64,000 bases of DNA from Sva-07 sp963717385. Its GTDB lineage: Bacteria; Actinomycetota; Acidimicrobiia; Acidimicrobiales; Ilumatobacteraceae. The position numbers were made by a program, and so were the translations under genes. This document shows, in pieces, positions 40,041-48,977 of the stretch; the stretch's first letter is position 1, and every line of letters starts with the position of its first letter. Under the pieces are notes generated by a model. The model was not told the DNA's origin. It did not search any database and worked only from the letters and a program-made list of their open reading frames with translations. The stretch covers positions 1-64,000 of the forward strand of contig CAVQWE010000001.1 in NCBI GenBank assembly GCA_963717385.1, given 5' to 3'.

Positions 40041-41804
40041 CCGCGGTGATTCATCCCGAGTTGGCCCCCGGCGAGGCGGGTATCGATGCGCCACTCGATC
40101 CCGCCCTCGCTCCGGTGACCGGCGTGTGGCGGCTGGCGTGGCGCGCCTCGCAGCACCGTCCCAAGGAGTTCTGGCTCGGCTGGTTCCTGTTCGTCGTGTT
40201 CTTCACCATGCCCGCCATCACCGGATATCTGCTCGCGCAGGGGTACGGAGCGCTCGAGCGTGGCGACTCCACCGAGACGATCTGGTGGTCTGTCGGGATC
40301 GCCATCAGCGAAACGATCCGCATGGTCGCCATCCACCATGGCGCACTGATCTGGACCAAAGCATGGACGCACATGCAGACGCTGTTGCGCGCCAACATGC
40401 TCAGCGCGCAGATGGCGAGTGGCGGCATTCATGCCGGCCAACCCGTTGGTTCCGCCGGTTCCGCGGTCACGCACTTTCGCGACGACACCGAAGATGTTGC
40501 CAACCTGGTCGACGGCATCGTCGACATCTCCGGTGGTCTGGTGTTCACGGTGATCGCAGGGTTCGCACTCGGCGCCGCCGATGCCAATGCAGCGCTCGTG
40601 CTGATCTTCCCCTTGATGGCCGTTGCGCTGGTGACCCGTGTGCTCGACACCCGCATCAAAGAGTTCCGCGCCGCCGATCGTGCGGCCACCGAACACGTCA
40701 CCGGGCTGCTCGGCGACATCATGGCTGCTGCCACCACGGTGAAGGTCAACGCCGCCACCGAACCGATGCTCGCCCGGCTGCGCGTGCTCGTCGATCGTCG
40801 TCGCCATACCGCGGTGCGCGACCGTGTGCTCGAAGAGGGCGTGATGGCGTTCAGCCAGGGATCGGCCGACATCGGTCTCGGCCTGGTGCTGCTCGTGAGT
40901 GCTGGTGCGATCGCGTCAGGAGCGTTCGATCTCGCCACGCTGGCGCTGTTCACGGCGTATCTCGGCTGGCTCAGCTTCCTGCCGCGCATGGTGGGTCGGG
41001 TGCTCGCTCGCCGGAAGCAGGCAGGCGTCGCGTTCGCCCGGATGAGCGCGCTCGTCGCCGACGTCGATGCTCGCAACACGGTGCGTGCGCGGGTGTTGCC
41101 GATCGACCCGAGCGACCATCGCGACGCGCCCTGATGTCGTGCGACCCGACCGGGTGCCGTTGGACCGACTCGACGTCGAGGGCCTGTCGGTCTCCTATGG
41201 CGCGCGCCGGGTGCTGCACGACGTGTCGTTCACGGTTCGCCGCGGCGAGTTCGTGGTGATCACCGGGCCCGTCGGCGCCGGCAAGAGCACCCTGCTGCGA
41301 GCGCTCCTCGGACTGGCATGGCAGGCCGACGTCACCGGCTCGGTCTGCTGGAATGGCGCTGAGATCGACGACCGGTCGGCGTTTTTCGTGCCCCCGAATG
41401 CAGCATTTCTCTCACAGGTGCCGCAGCTGATCTCCGACAGCGTGGCCGACAATGTCAGCCTCGGGCCTGCCGATGCCGATGCGCTCGCTCACGCGTTTCA
41501 ACTGGCAGCGATCACCGGTGACATCGCTGACATGCCCGACGGTGCGGACACGCTGATCGGACCACGTGGTCTGCGCCTGTCCGGGGGTCAGCGTCAGCGG
41601 TTGGCAACGGCGCGGGCACTGGTGCATTCGCCCGAGCTCGTCGTGCTCGACGACCTGTCGAGCGCGCTCGATGTCGAGACCGAGGTGCAGCTCTGGACCA
41701 ACCTGGCCGATGCGGGCATGACGGTGGTCGCCGTGTCGCACCGCGCCGTGGCGTTCGACCGCGCCGATCAGGTGTTGCGCCTCGACGCCGGCCGCCTCAT
41801 GTGA
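40037..41804 (+). CDS. ABC exporter half-transporter, subunit B (probable frameshift between TMD and NBD)
   Basis: The first frame gives a 365-residue transmembrane domain ending DPSDHRDAP at 41134. The NBD continues in another frame: DRLDVEGLSVSYGA, Walker A GPVGAGKSTLLR, signature LRLSGGQRQRLATARAL, Walker B LVVLDDLSSALD (Asp in place of the catalytic Glu), H-loop VSHRAVAF. Joining near 41130 gives about 588 residues, normal for a half-transporter. A one-base indel is the simplest reading; a separate NBD gene from the GTG at 41139 is the alternative. The Walker B substitution matches the altered signature of subunit A. Confidence 0.8.
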
Positions 41805-41828
41805 CGATTGGTGTCAGACACCAACCGT
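41804..41828. terminator. Palindrome with GTGTCAGACAC core after the ABC exporter operon
   Basis: TTGGTGT and ACACCAA flank a CAG loop, with three further outer pairs around one mismatch. It overlaps the exporter stop and precedes the end of the convergent CGNR-like gene. Its core resembles the hairpins at 28324 and 51975. Confidence 0.5.
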
Positions 41829-41834
41829 TGCCGA

Positions 41835-42407
41835 TCAGGGGGTGCGTTGGCGTCGGCGGTGGTCGGCGGTGTGGGTGCGGCTGGCGCATCGGGGGTCGGC
41901 GCAGAACTTGCGTGAGCCGTTGCGAGTGACGTCGTAGAAGAGGTGGTCGCAGTCGGTGGCCGCGCAGGTGCCGAACCGGCTGGTGCCGTGGTCGCACACC
42001 TCCTGGGCGAGTGCCATCAAGAAGTCGGCGACCACCTGGTCGTCGAACGTTGCCGATGCCGGGGTCCAGTGGATGTGCAGGTCGGCGTCGTCGTGGTCGG
42101 TCAGCGACGGGGTGATGTGGATGTCGGACAGTCGGGCGTTGATCCACGCCACCGTCGGTTCAGGTCGAGCGTCGGGAAGATCGCTGAGCGAGGCGACCAT
42201 CGACCCGACGCGCTCGGCGACTCGTTCGATCGATGCGCCCGATGCGCCGGCAGCGCGGCTGAACCGGTGGTCGTGCAGCAGGGTTCGCACATCGACGTGG
42301 TCGCTGCTGCTGGTGTCTGCGGCAGCGTCGGCGAGTGCGTTGACGAGGTCGACCAGCGCCTCGATGGTGAGGCGTACTTCGGTGTCGTGCCCCGAGGTGA
42401 CGTACAC
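41835..42407 (-). CDS. ABATE/CGNR zinc-finger-type putative regulator
   Basis: A 190-residue protein. The C-terminal 45 residues contain a zinc-finger-like pattern FGTCAATDCDHLFYDVTRNG followed by SRKFCADPRCASR. This matches the CGNR domain layout (C-x4-C ... C-x4-C) but with CASR in place of CGNR. The N-terminal 130 residues fit an ABATE-type stress-responsive domain. Such proteins are thought to be transcription factors. The start is a non-ATG codon at 42407. It is divergent from the SWEET-like gene. Confidence 0.7.
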   Translation of the reverse strand: MYVTSGHDTEVRLTIEALVDLVNALADAAADTSSSDHVDVRTLLHDHRFSRAAGASGASIERVAERVGSMVASLSDLPDARPEPTVAWINARLSDIHITPSLTDHDDADLHIHWTPASATFDDQVVADFLMALAQEVCDHGTSRFGTCAATDCDHLFYDVTRNGSRKFCADPRCASRTHTADHRRRQRTP

Positions 42408-42500
42408 ACACGAAGAGACTACTGCGATGAGGCGGAGCCCTTCCGCTGCTGTAAGGTACTAACACTCTTTAGCCACTTACATCGAAACGTCTCACTCCAC

Positions 42501-43139
42501 ATGAACCTCGTGCTCAACCTCATCGTCGTCGTCGCCACCGTGATCGGTTCGGCAATGGCGTTCCCTCAGGCCCGTCACATCGCCCGCACCCGCCAGGTCG
42601 AGGGCGTGTCGGCAACCTGGATCGGTGTCAGCCTGGCGATCAACGGCTGGTGGCTGGCCTACGGGTTGGCGGCAGGCATCTGGGCGCTCGTGCCGGTGTC
42701 GATCATGTCGCTCCTGCTGTACGGGGTCATGGCGGGGTTCTTCCTCGCCGCGGTCGGCCGGAGTGGCCTGGCAGGGATGGCGCTCGGTGTGTTCGTGCTC
42801 GGCATGGTGCCGTTGCCGTTCCTGGTCGCAGGTGGATGGCCGCTCGCCGGCGTGGCGGTCGGCTTGTCCTACGGGGTGCAACTCCTCCCGGCGGTCGTCG
42901 CGTCGCTACGGACATCAGTGCTGTCGGGCGTGTCGTCGACGACGTGGATCATCGCGTGTGTCGAGGCAGCGCTCTGGCTGGTCTACGGCGTTGCGGTCGG
43001 CGACGTCGCACTCGTCCTGGCCGGTGCGGTCGGTGTGGTGATGGCCGGCGTCATCCTGGGTCGTCTCGCCATGACGGGCCATCGACCGTTCGTCGTGCTC
43101 GATCCTCGCCGACGCGTCGAATTGGCACCCTCGTCGTGA
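42501..43139 (+). CDS. SWEET/PQ-loop-type small transporter
   Basis: A 212-residue protein of about seven hydrophobic helices with a PQ-loop-like motif in each half: AFPQARHIARTRQVEGVSA in the first, and VQLLPAVVASLRTSVLSGVS in the second. The duplicated three-helix layout is like SWEET sugar transporters rather than the half-size SemiSWEET. Uniport of a sugar or other small solute is inference. ATG at 42501; upstream in-frame residues belong to a shadow frame. Confidence 0.7.
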   Translation: MNLVLNLIVVVATVIGSAMAFPQARHIARTRQVEGVSATWIGVSLAINGWWLAYGLAAGIWALVPVSIMSLLLYGVMAGFFLAAVGRSGLAGMALGVFVLGMVPLPFLVAGGWPLAGVAVGLSYGVQLLPAVVASLRTSVLSGVSSTTWIIACVEAALWLVYGVAVGDVALVLAGAVGVVMAGVILGRLAMTGHRPFVVLDPRRRVELAPSS

Positions 43140-43284
43140 TCCCGAACCGTCACCTCGGGCCCCGCACGGGGTGACAGTCGCGACTGCGCAGCACGCCGCG
43201 CGGTGGACAATCGCACAATCGTCACTAGCCTTCGACAACGTAAACGTGAGTCAACGGTGGCTCCGATTTCAACAAGGAGCCGCA

Positions 43285-43485
43285 ATGGCCACAGGTACAG
43301 TGAAGTTCTTCAATGACGAGAAGGGCTTCGGTTTCATCTCTCGTGACGACGGCGACGACGTCTTCGTGCATTACTCGAACATCCAGGGAACGGGTCGTCG
43401 TTCGCTGAACGACGGTGACACCGTCGAGTTCGAGATCGCTGCGGGCCGTAAGGGTCCCGAAGCGGTCGACGTCAAGATCGTCTGA
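43285..43485 (+). CDS. cspA: Cold-shock domain protein, CspA family
   Basis: A 66-residue OB-fold RNA/DNA-binding protein. It has the RNP motifs KGFGFISRDDG and DVFVHYSNI and begins MATGTVKFFND. It acts as an RNA chaperone during cold or growth transitions. AAGGAG lies about six bases before the ATG. The long 5' untranslated region from 43140 may be regulatory, as in other csp genes, but no specific element is recognised. A small acidic ORF follows 13 bases later. Confidence 0.95.
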   Translation: MATGTVKFFNDEKGFGFISRDDGDDVFVHYSNIQGTGRRSLNDGDTVEFEIAAGRKGPEAVDVKIV

Positions 43486-43498
43486 GGAGGCGTTCCGA

Positions 43499-43801
43499 TT
43501 GGCCCGAAGTCCACAGTCCTACCAAAAACGTCAGCGTGAGCTCCGCAAGAAGGAGCGCAAGGCCGAGAAGCTTGCCGTACGACACGGCAAGTCCTCGGAT
43601 TCCGATGACGAGGTCGATGACGGCCCCGACGAGGATGCGCTGCTCGAGGAGTTCCGACTGTTGAACGAGAAGTTCGCAGCCGGTGACGTCGAGGAGGACG
43701 ACTTCGAGTTCCGCAAGGCGGAAATCTTCGCCGAGCTCGGTCTCGGCGAGGCTCCTGAGCCTCGTGAAGAGGTTGCCGAATCGGCTGAAGTCTCCGACTG
43801 A
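43499..43801 (+). CDS. Small charged coiled-coil protein downstream of cspA
   Basis: A 100-residue protein: a basic N-terminus (SYQKRQRELRKKERKAEKLA), then an acidic middle (DSDDEVDDGPDEDALLEEF) and an acidic helical end. It has no recognised domain; it resembles small conserved actinobacterial proteins placed beside csp genes. The start is a TTG at 43499 with GAGGAGG nine bases upstream, which decides the start since no nearby ATG or GTG fits. Probably co-transcribed with cspA; a terminator follows. Confidence 0.65.
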   Translation: MARSPQSYQKRQRELRKKERKAEKLAVRHGKSSDSDDEVDDGPDEDALLEEFRLLNEKFAAGDVEEDDFEFRKAEIFAELGLGEAPEPREEVAESAEVSD

Positions 43802-43820
43802 TCACTCCGACAATCGAACG

Positions 43821-43850
43821 AACGCCCCCGAGTTCCGACTCGGGGGCGTT
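43821..43850. terminator. 13-bp hairpin terminator after the cspA operon
   Basis: AACGCCCCCGAGT pairs with ACTCGGGGGCGTT around a TCCG loop, followed by TGTCGTTTT. It lies between the small acidic ORF and the convergent methyltransferase and can serve both strands. Confidence 0.85.
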
Positions 43851-43858
43851 TGTCGTTT

Positions 43859-44554
43859 TCAGCCCCGTCGGGCGGTCAGCCAGAAGCCCGTGCCGGCCCG
43901 GGCAGTGCGGCCGGTCCAGGCGCCCGGCAGCGCGTCGAGCACATCCTGCGCTGGCAGGTGGATCGGTGTCTGATCACCCAAGGTGTTGACCCACATCACG
44001 ATGCCTCCCCGGCGCAGTATGCGGTCCACTTCGTTCGGGAAGAGCAGCATGTTGATCATCAGCACGGCGTCGAATGACGCGGCCGCGAATGGCAGCCGTG
44101 ACGCGTCGGCGTGCACCCGTGGGGCGAGTTCTCCGGGAGCGTGGCGCAGCATGCCAGCGGAGAGGTCGGTGGCCACGAACGACCCGACCCGGCTCGACAC
44201 CAGGCGTGTACCCGTACCGGTGCCGGACCCGAGTTCGAGCCAGTTGCCGTCGATCGGTACCTCGCCGCGCTCGAGGGCATCGAGTACGGGTGCCGCCTTG
44301 GTCTCGTCGACCTGCGTGGTTGCCCAGTCCGGCGCCATCGAGTCGAAGAGTTCGGCCATCCGAGTCGCGTTCCCGGCAGTCCATTCTTCGCCGCTGGCGA
44401 CCGCTCGGGTGCGCTTCCTGATCGGGTGATCGGGTCCGGCGAACGGTTCGGGGTCGACCGTGGAGGGGTGGTCGGCGAGTTGCTCCAGCATCTGTGCAGT
44501 CTGTCCGACGAATCCGAACGGGCACCGGCCGGAACGTCGGAGGGTTGCATTCAT
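43859..44554 (-). CDS. Class I SAM-dependent methyltransferase
   Basis: A 231-residue Rossmann methyltransferase with the SAM-binding loop NWLELGSGTGTGTRLV, acidic ribose-binding FVATDLSAGML and DASRLPFAAASFDAVLMINM. It is UbiE/Methyltransf_11-like; substrate unknown. The first 60 residues are variable. It starts about 26 bases from the divergent arsR gene. Confidence 0.8.
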   Translation of the reverse strand: MNATLRRSGRCPFGFVGQTAQMLEQLADHPSTVDPEPFAGPDHPIRKRTRAVASGEEWTAGNATRMAELFDSMAPDWATTQVDETKAAPVLDALERGEVPIDGNWLELGSGTGTGTRLVSSRVGSFVATDLSAGMLRHAPGELAPRVHADASRLPFAAASFDAVLMINMLLFPNEVDRILRRGGIVMWVNTLGDQTPIHLPAQDVLDALPGAWTGRTARAGTGFWLTARRG

Positions 44555-44580
44555 CTCTCCATGGTTATATAGTGCTCGGC

Positions 44581-44910
44581 ATGCCGAAGGCCCTGCCCGC
44601 CGAACTCCTCGAACACGTCGCCGAACGTTTTCGTGTACTCGGCGACACGACGCGACTCGGGATCATCCGTACGCTGCTCGACGACGGCGAGCAGAACGTC
44701 GGCGAGTTGGTCGACCGACTGGGCACGAGCCAGGCAAACGTGTCGAAGCATCTCCGGGTGCTGCACGACGCCCGCATCGTCTCGCGACGCGCCGATGGCA
44801 CGTCGGCCTTCTACTCCGTCACCGATCCGAGCCTGATGCCAGTGTGCGCCATCGTGTGCGATCGCCTGCGAGAGCAGGTCGCCACCGACGCTCGAACGTT
44901 CGCCGTCTGA
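44581..44910 (+). CDS. ArsR-family transcriptional regulator
   Basis: A 109-residue winged-helix repressor: FRVLGDTTRLGIIRTLLDDG, recognition helix LVDRLGTSQANVSKHLRVLH and wing VSRRADGTSAFYSV. A C-terminal pair of cysteines (MPVCAIVCDRL) could bind metal, though the classic alpha-3 CxC motif is absent. It precedes the MMPL transporter by 40 bases and is probably its regulator. The upstream TTATATAG stretch (about 44565-44575) is a candidate -10/operator. Confidence 0.85.
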   Translation: MPKALPAELLEHVAERFRVLGDTTRLGIIRTLLDDGEQNVGELVDRLGTSQANVSKHLRVLHDARIVSRRADGTSAFYSVTDPSLMPVCAIVCDRLREQVATDARTFAV

Positions 44911-44950
44911 CCCCATCCCACCACCTCCATCACACCTGAAGGAACCCACC

Positions 44951-47137
44951 ATGAGCACCGACCTCGAACCACCACCCATTTCAAATACATCGCTACATGA
45001 GCATGAACCGCTACATGCCCATGATGACATGGAGACCGACGTCGAGCATCCACCGCTCGCGCGTCTGGGTCGCTGGTCGCATGGTCATCGCAAGTTGGTG
45101 ATCATCGCATGGGCGGTGCTCGCCATCGGGCTGGGTGTGTTCGCTCCTCGCCTCGAGCACGCGCTCTCCGGCGCCATGTGGGAGGTCAACGGCAGCGAGT
45201 CGCTCGCGGCGCGTGACGTGATCGACGAGCAGTTCGGTGGATTGTCGAGCCAGTCGGCGGTCGTGGTCATCCAGAGCCAGTCGACGCCGATCGACGATCC
45301 GGCGTTCCAACAGGTGATCGCCGACGTCAACGCGCTGATCGGCACCGAAGACGGGTTCGGTCAACCGATGCCGCCACAGCCGGGCATGGACGGTCAAACC
45401 GTCATGATCCAGGCGGGAGCGAACGTCGACCCGACCGAAGCCGTCCGCGCCGCCGAGCGGCTCGGTGACGAGATCGGCGAGCTCTCTCGCGAGATCGCCG
45501 ACGACGAGATCACCGTCGCACTGACCGGATCGCCGGCGTTCTGGGACGACTTCAACGCGGTCAACCGTGAGGGCATGCTCAAAGCAGAGATCCTCACCTG
45601 GCCCGTCACGGCGGTCATCCTCGTGATGGCCTTCGGCACGCTCGCCGCCGCCGGACTCCCGCTGGTGCTCACCGCTGCCGGTCTGCTCGCCTCGATGGGT
45701 GTGCTGTTCGGCATCACCCAGGTCACCGATCTGTCGATCTGGACGCTGAACTTCGCCATGATGTTCGCGCTGGCGCTCGGCATCGATTACGCACTGTTCA
45801 TCGTGACCCGCTATCGAGCGGCGCTCCACGCTCATCCGGAAGACCCGCAACACGCCGCCGGCATCGCCATGGACACCGCTGGCAAGGCGGTGCTCTTCTC
45901 GGGCATCACCGTGTTGGTCAGCCTCTCGGCGGTGCTCCTCGTTCCGATCCCCGCCTTCCGTTCGATGGCCGCCGGCATGATGCTGTCGGTCAGCTTCGTC
46001 CTGCTCGCCGCCCTGACCTTGCTGCCAGCACTGCTCGGCCCCGGCATCGACAAGTTCGCGCTTCCCTGGCATCGCAAGGGTGACCACCACAGCGAATTCT
46101 TCGCCAAGCTCGCCGACCGGATCCAGGCTCGCAAGGTCATTGTCGCCGTCGGCGCTGTCGTCGTCCTGCTGGCGTTGGCGATCCCGCTGCTCGGTTTGAA
46201 GACGGGCATGCCCGGCATCACCGTGCTTCCCGAAGACGAACAAGCCCGTCAGGGCTACGACATGATCGCCGACGGCTTCGGCCCCGGCGGTCCCGGCCCG
46301 ATCCAGGTGATCGTGCCGGCCGGCGCCGACGCACAGGCAGTCGCCGACCAGGTGCTCGCCACCGACGGCATCGTGATGGCATTCCCGCCGGCGCCCGGCA
46401 TGGAAGGTGCCAGCATCATCCAGGCCGTCGGCGCCTACGACCCATCATCGGAGGAGGCACTCGCCCTCGTCCCGACGCTGCGCGACGAACTCCCCGACGG
46501 CGTGCTCGTCGGCGGCCCGGTCGCCGAGAACTACGACCTCGACGGCATGCTGAGTGCCAAGGCACCGCTCGTGATGGGCGTGGTGCTGGTGCTGGGCTTC
46601 ATCTTGTTGATGATCGCCCTCCAAGCGGTGATCGTTGCGTTCGTCGGTGTGATCTTCAACCTGCTGTCGGTCGCCGCGGCGTTCGGTGTGGGTGCGCTGG
46701 TCTTCCAGCACGGCATCGGCTCGAGTCTGCTCGGCTTCGACAGTCAGGGCTATCTCACCTCGTGGGCGCCACTGTTCTTCTTCGCCCTCGTGTTCGCCAT
46801 CTCGATGGACTACACGGTGTTCCTCCTGGCCTCGACCCGTGAGCACTTCGAGCGTTCGGGCGACAGCGCCGAAGCGGTCCGCGGATCGCTCAGCCATGTC
46901 GGACGACCGATCGTGGCTGCAGCGGGCGTGATGATCGCGGTGTTCTACACCTTCGCCATCGCCGGCACGCTGCCGATGAAGGAGATGGGATTGATCCTCG
47001 GCACAGCGGTGCTCCTCGACGCCTTCCTGATCCGGTTGGTGCTGGTCCCCGCCACGCTCTACATCATCGGCAACAAGGCCTGGTGGCTGCCGAGTTGGAT
47101 GCATCGCATCCTCCCGAACGTGAAGTTCGCTCACTGA
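44951..47137 (+). CDS. MMPL-family RND transporter with His-rich N-terminal tail
   Basis: A 728-residue protein with two repeats of MMPL topology: a first helix VIIAWAVLAIGLGVFAPRL, an extracytoplasmic loop, then five helices with ALGIDYALFIVTRYRAAL, and again later FAISMDYTVFLLASTREHF (the Asp-Tyr proton-relay pair in each half). MMPL proteins export lipids, siderophores or drugs using the proton gradient. The cytoplasmic N-terminus is unusually His/Glu/Asp-rich (HEHEPLHAHDDMETDVEH). Paired with the upstream arsR gene. A bidirectional terminator follows. Confidence 0.88.
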   Translation: MSTDLEPPPISNTSLHEHEPLHAHDDMETDVEHPPLARLGRWSHGHRKLVIIAWAVLAIGLGVFAPRLEHALSGAMWEVNGSESLAARDVIDEQFGGLSSQSAVVVIQSQSTPIDDPAFQQVIADVNALIGTEDGFGQPMPPQPGMDGQTVMIQAGANVDPTEAVRAAERLGDEIGELSREIADDEITVALTGSPAFWDDFNAVNREGMLKAEILTWPVTAVILVMAFGTLAAAGLPLVLTAAGLLASMGVLFGITQVTDLSIWTLNFAMMFALALGIDYALFIVTRYRAALHAHPEDPQHAAGIAMDTAGKAVLFSGITVLVSLSAVLLVPIPAFRSMAAGMMLSVSFVLLAALTLLPALLGPGIDKFALPWHRKGDHHSEFFAKLADRIQARKVIVAVGAVVVLLALAIPLLGLKTGMPGITVLPEDEQARQGYDMIADGFGPGGPGPIQVIVPAGADAQAVADQVLATDGIVMAFPPAPGMEGASIIQAVGAYDPSSEEALALVPTLRDELPDGVLVGGPVAENYDLDGMLSAKAPLVMGVVLVLGFILLMIALQAVIVAFVGVIFNLLSVAAAFGVGALVFQHGIGSSLLGFDSQGYLTSWAPLFFFALVFAISMDYTVFLLASTREHFERSGDSAEAVRGSLSHVGRPIVAAAGVMIAVFYTFAIAGTLPMKEMGLILGTAVLLDAFLIRLVLVPATLYIIGNKAWWLPSWMHRILPNVKFAH

Positions 47138-47156
47138 GCCGAACGAACGAGCCGAT

Positions 47157-47191
47157 CGCGGCTCCCCGTGCCCAGGGCACGGGGAGCCGCG
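47157..47191. terminator. Strong 15-17-bp hairpin between convergent genes
   Basis: CGCGGCTCCCCGTGCCC and its complement face each other around a central A; the usable loop is about CCAGG. It lies between the MMPL stop and the rRNA-methylase stop on opposite strands. It is likely a bidirectional terminator. Confidence 0.8.
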
Positions 47192-47193
47192 CA

Positions 47194-47991
47194 TCAGCGC
47201 GTCAAGGCGGCGAACGTGATGGCGGCAGCGTGGCCGACGTTGAGTGAATCGACGTCGGCGGAGATCGGAATGCGCACCTGGCGCGTTGCCGCCGCCAGAG
47301 CGCCCCGACTCAGTCCTGGGCCTTCTGCGCCGAGCAGTACTGCAACTCGGTCGGGAATCGCGAGTGTCCAGAGGCCGTCAGCGGATGGGGCCGGCGTCAT
47401 CGCCCAGACCTCGAACCCCGCAGCGCCGACGTCGGCGAGCACGCCCGGCCAGTCGCCGTCACCCACCCGAACCACCGGCAGGGTCAGCACTTCACCCATG
47501 CTCACCCGCACGGTTCGGCGGCTGTACGGGTCGGTGCAGGTCGGGTCGAGCAGCAACCCGTCGATGCCCAGCGCCTTGGCGGCGCGGGCGATTGCCCCGA
47601 GGTTCTCGTTGTCGTTGAGTCCCTCCAGCACCGCAAGTCGTCGAGCAGTCGAGACGAGTTCGGCCACGGTTGGCGCCGGACGCCGTTGGGCGCACGCCAC
47701 GACCCCTCGGTGCAGGTCGAATCCGACCACGCCAGCGATCACTGCACGGTCGGCGACGTACACGGGAACGTGTTGCGAGTCGAGGAGCTCACCGTGGGTG
47801 AAGCGCTCGACTCGCGATGGTGCGAGCAGCACCGAGCGAACGTGGTGCCCCGATTCGATCAGCCGGTCGATCGCCACGTACCCCTCGACGACAAAGATGT
47901 CGTCGCCTTCGTACCGCCGGCGGAAGGCCTGGTCGTTGAGCAACCGGTAGTCGTCGAGACGCTCGTCGCTCGGCTCGGCGACCTCGATCAC
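47194..47991 (-). CDS. SpoU/TrmH-family 2'-O-ribose RNA methyltransferase
   Basis: A 265-residue SPOUT enzyme. The N-terminal L30-like substrate-binding region is followed by motif 1 (GLNDNENLGAIARAAKALG), motif 2 (VAVLLGAEGPGLS) and motif 3 (PISADVDSLNVGHAAAI). It methylates a ribose 2'-OH in rRNA or tRNA with SAM, on an unspecified nucleotide. GTG start at 47991 overlaps the VOC gene stop (GTGA), so the two are coupled. The in-frame upstream part is a shadow of the VOC gene. Confidence 0.9.
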   Translation of the reverse strand: MIEVAEPSDERLDDYRLLNDQAFRRRYEGDDIFVVEGYVAIDRLIESGHHVRSVLLAPSRVERFTHGELLDSQHVPVYVADRAVIAGVVGFDLHRGVVACAQRRPAPTVAELVSTARRLAVLEGLNDNENLGAIARAAKALGIDGLLLDPTCTDPYSRRTVRVSMGEVLTLPVVRVGDGDWPGVLADVGAAGFEVWAMTPAPSADGLWTLAIPDRVAVLLGAEGPGLSRGALAAATRQVRIPISADVDSLNVGHAAAITFAALTR

Positions 47992-48458
47992 CGGGCGAAC
48001 ACTTGGCTGTCGTCGGCGAACGCCTTGAACTCCAGCGCGTTGCCGGACGGGTCGAGCAGGAACATCGTCGACTGTTCGCCGACCTGGCCGGCGAAGCGGG
48101 TGTGCGGCTCGATCACGAAGCTGGTGCCAGCGGCCCGGAGCCGGTCGGCGAGGTCGTCCCACTGTGCCGGCGACAGCAGCACACCGAAGTGCGGCACCGG
48201 CACATCGTCACCGTCGACAGGGTTCGTCAGGGCAACCCGAGGCCCGCCGGACCGATCGAGGTGTGCCACGAACTGGTGGCCGTAGAGATCGAAGTCGACC
48301 CAGCTGTCGGCACTGCGCCCTTCGGCGCATCCGAGCAGCTCACCGTAGAAGGCACGAGCAGCTGCGAGGTCGTGCACCGGCATTGCCAAGTGGAACCGCG
48401 ACGGCCGCGCGTCGGTGTCTGTTGCGACAACGTCGGACTGACCAGTGTGGCTCGTCAC
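47988..48458 (-). CDS. VOC-family protein
   Basis: A 156-residue VOC-fold protein: FHLAMPVHDLAAARAFYGEL at the N-terminus, PHFGVLLSPAQWDDLADRL in the middle, and FLLDPSGNALEFKAF at the end with a Glu ligand. The last motif is typical of members with a bound metal. Reaction unknown. The GTG at 48458 overlaps the thioesterase stop by four bases (GTGA), and its own stop overlaps the RNA methylase start, giving a coupled three-gene operon. Confidence 0.78.
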   Translation of the reverse strand: MTSHTGQSDVVATDTDARPSRFHLAMPVHDLAAARAFYGELLGCAEGRSADSWVDFDLYGHQFVAHLDRSGGPRVALTNPVDGDDVPVPHFGVLLSPAQWDDLADRLRAAGTSFVIEPHTRFAGQVGEQSTMFLLDPSGNALEFKAFADDSQVFAR

Positions 48459-48898
48459 AGCGGCAGGACGTAGGTGCCCTGGGCGGTGGCGGTCGGTTTG
48501 TCGCAACGGTCGTCGCACCACACGCGCACGGTGCCGACGACGTTGCGGCGTCCGGCCACATCGAGGGTCGCTTTGGCCCAGAGAACCTTGCCCTGGGCAG
48601 GCCTGAGGAATCGGATCGACAACTCCGAGGTCAATGCCATCGGCTCGATTCGCCCGGTTGCAGCGAACACGAGGTACCAGAGCGCGGCGTCGGCCAACCC
48701 GAATTGCGACGGGCCGGACACGAACGCGCCTGGCCGGAGTTCGGCTTCGGAGATCTCCCGACGCACCACGGCGAAGTCGGGTCCGAGCGAATCACAGGTG
48801 TTGTTCGAGCCGGGAAACAGCTGCTCGATCATGTCGTTGACCGCCTCGGCCGTCGGCAGTGGGGGAGGCGTGCTCGCAGTATCGGAGGCGGAAGGCAT
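48455..48898 (-). CDS. PaaI-like hotdog-fold thioesterase
   Basis: A 147-residue hotdog protein: GPSQFGLADAALWYLVFAAT (the family's active-site helix), LTSELSIRFLRPAQGKVLWA and the closing strands. PaaI-type thioesterases hydrolyse acyl-CoA or aryl-CoA thioesters. It is the first gene of a coupled operon with the VOC protein and the RNA methylase. It is divergent from the ferredoxin-reductase-like gene. Confidence 0.78.
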   Translation of the reverse strand: MPSASDTASTPPPLPTAEAVNDMIEQLFPGSNNTCDSLGPDFAVVRREISEAELRPGAFVSGPSQFGLADAALWYLVFAATGRIEPMALTSELSIRFLRPAQGKVLWAKATLDVAGRRNVVGTVRVWCDDRCDKPTATAQGTYVLPL

Positions 48899-48977
48899 AC
48901 CCAGACGCTAGTGCCGACCCGATGCGGCATGACCGAGGGCTTTCCCAATGGGGCTCGAGCGTGGCATCGTGGCGGCC

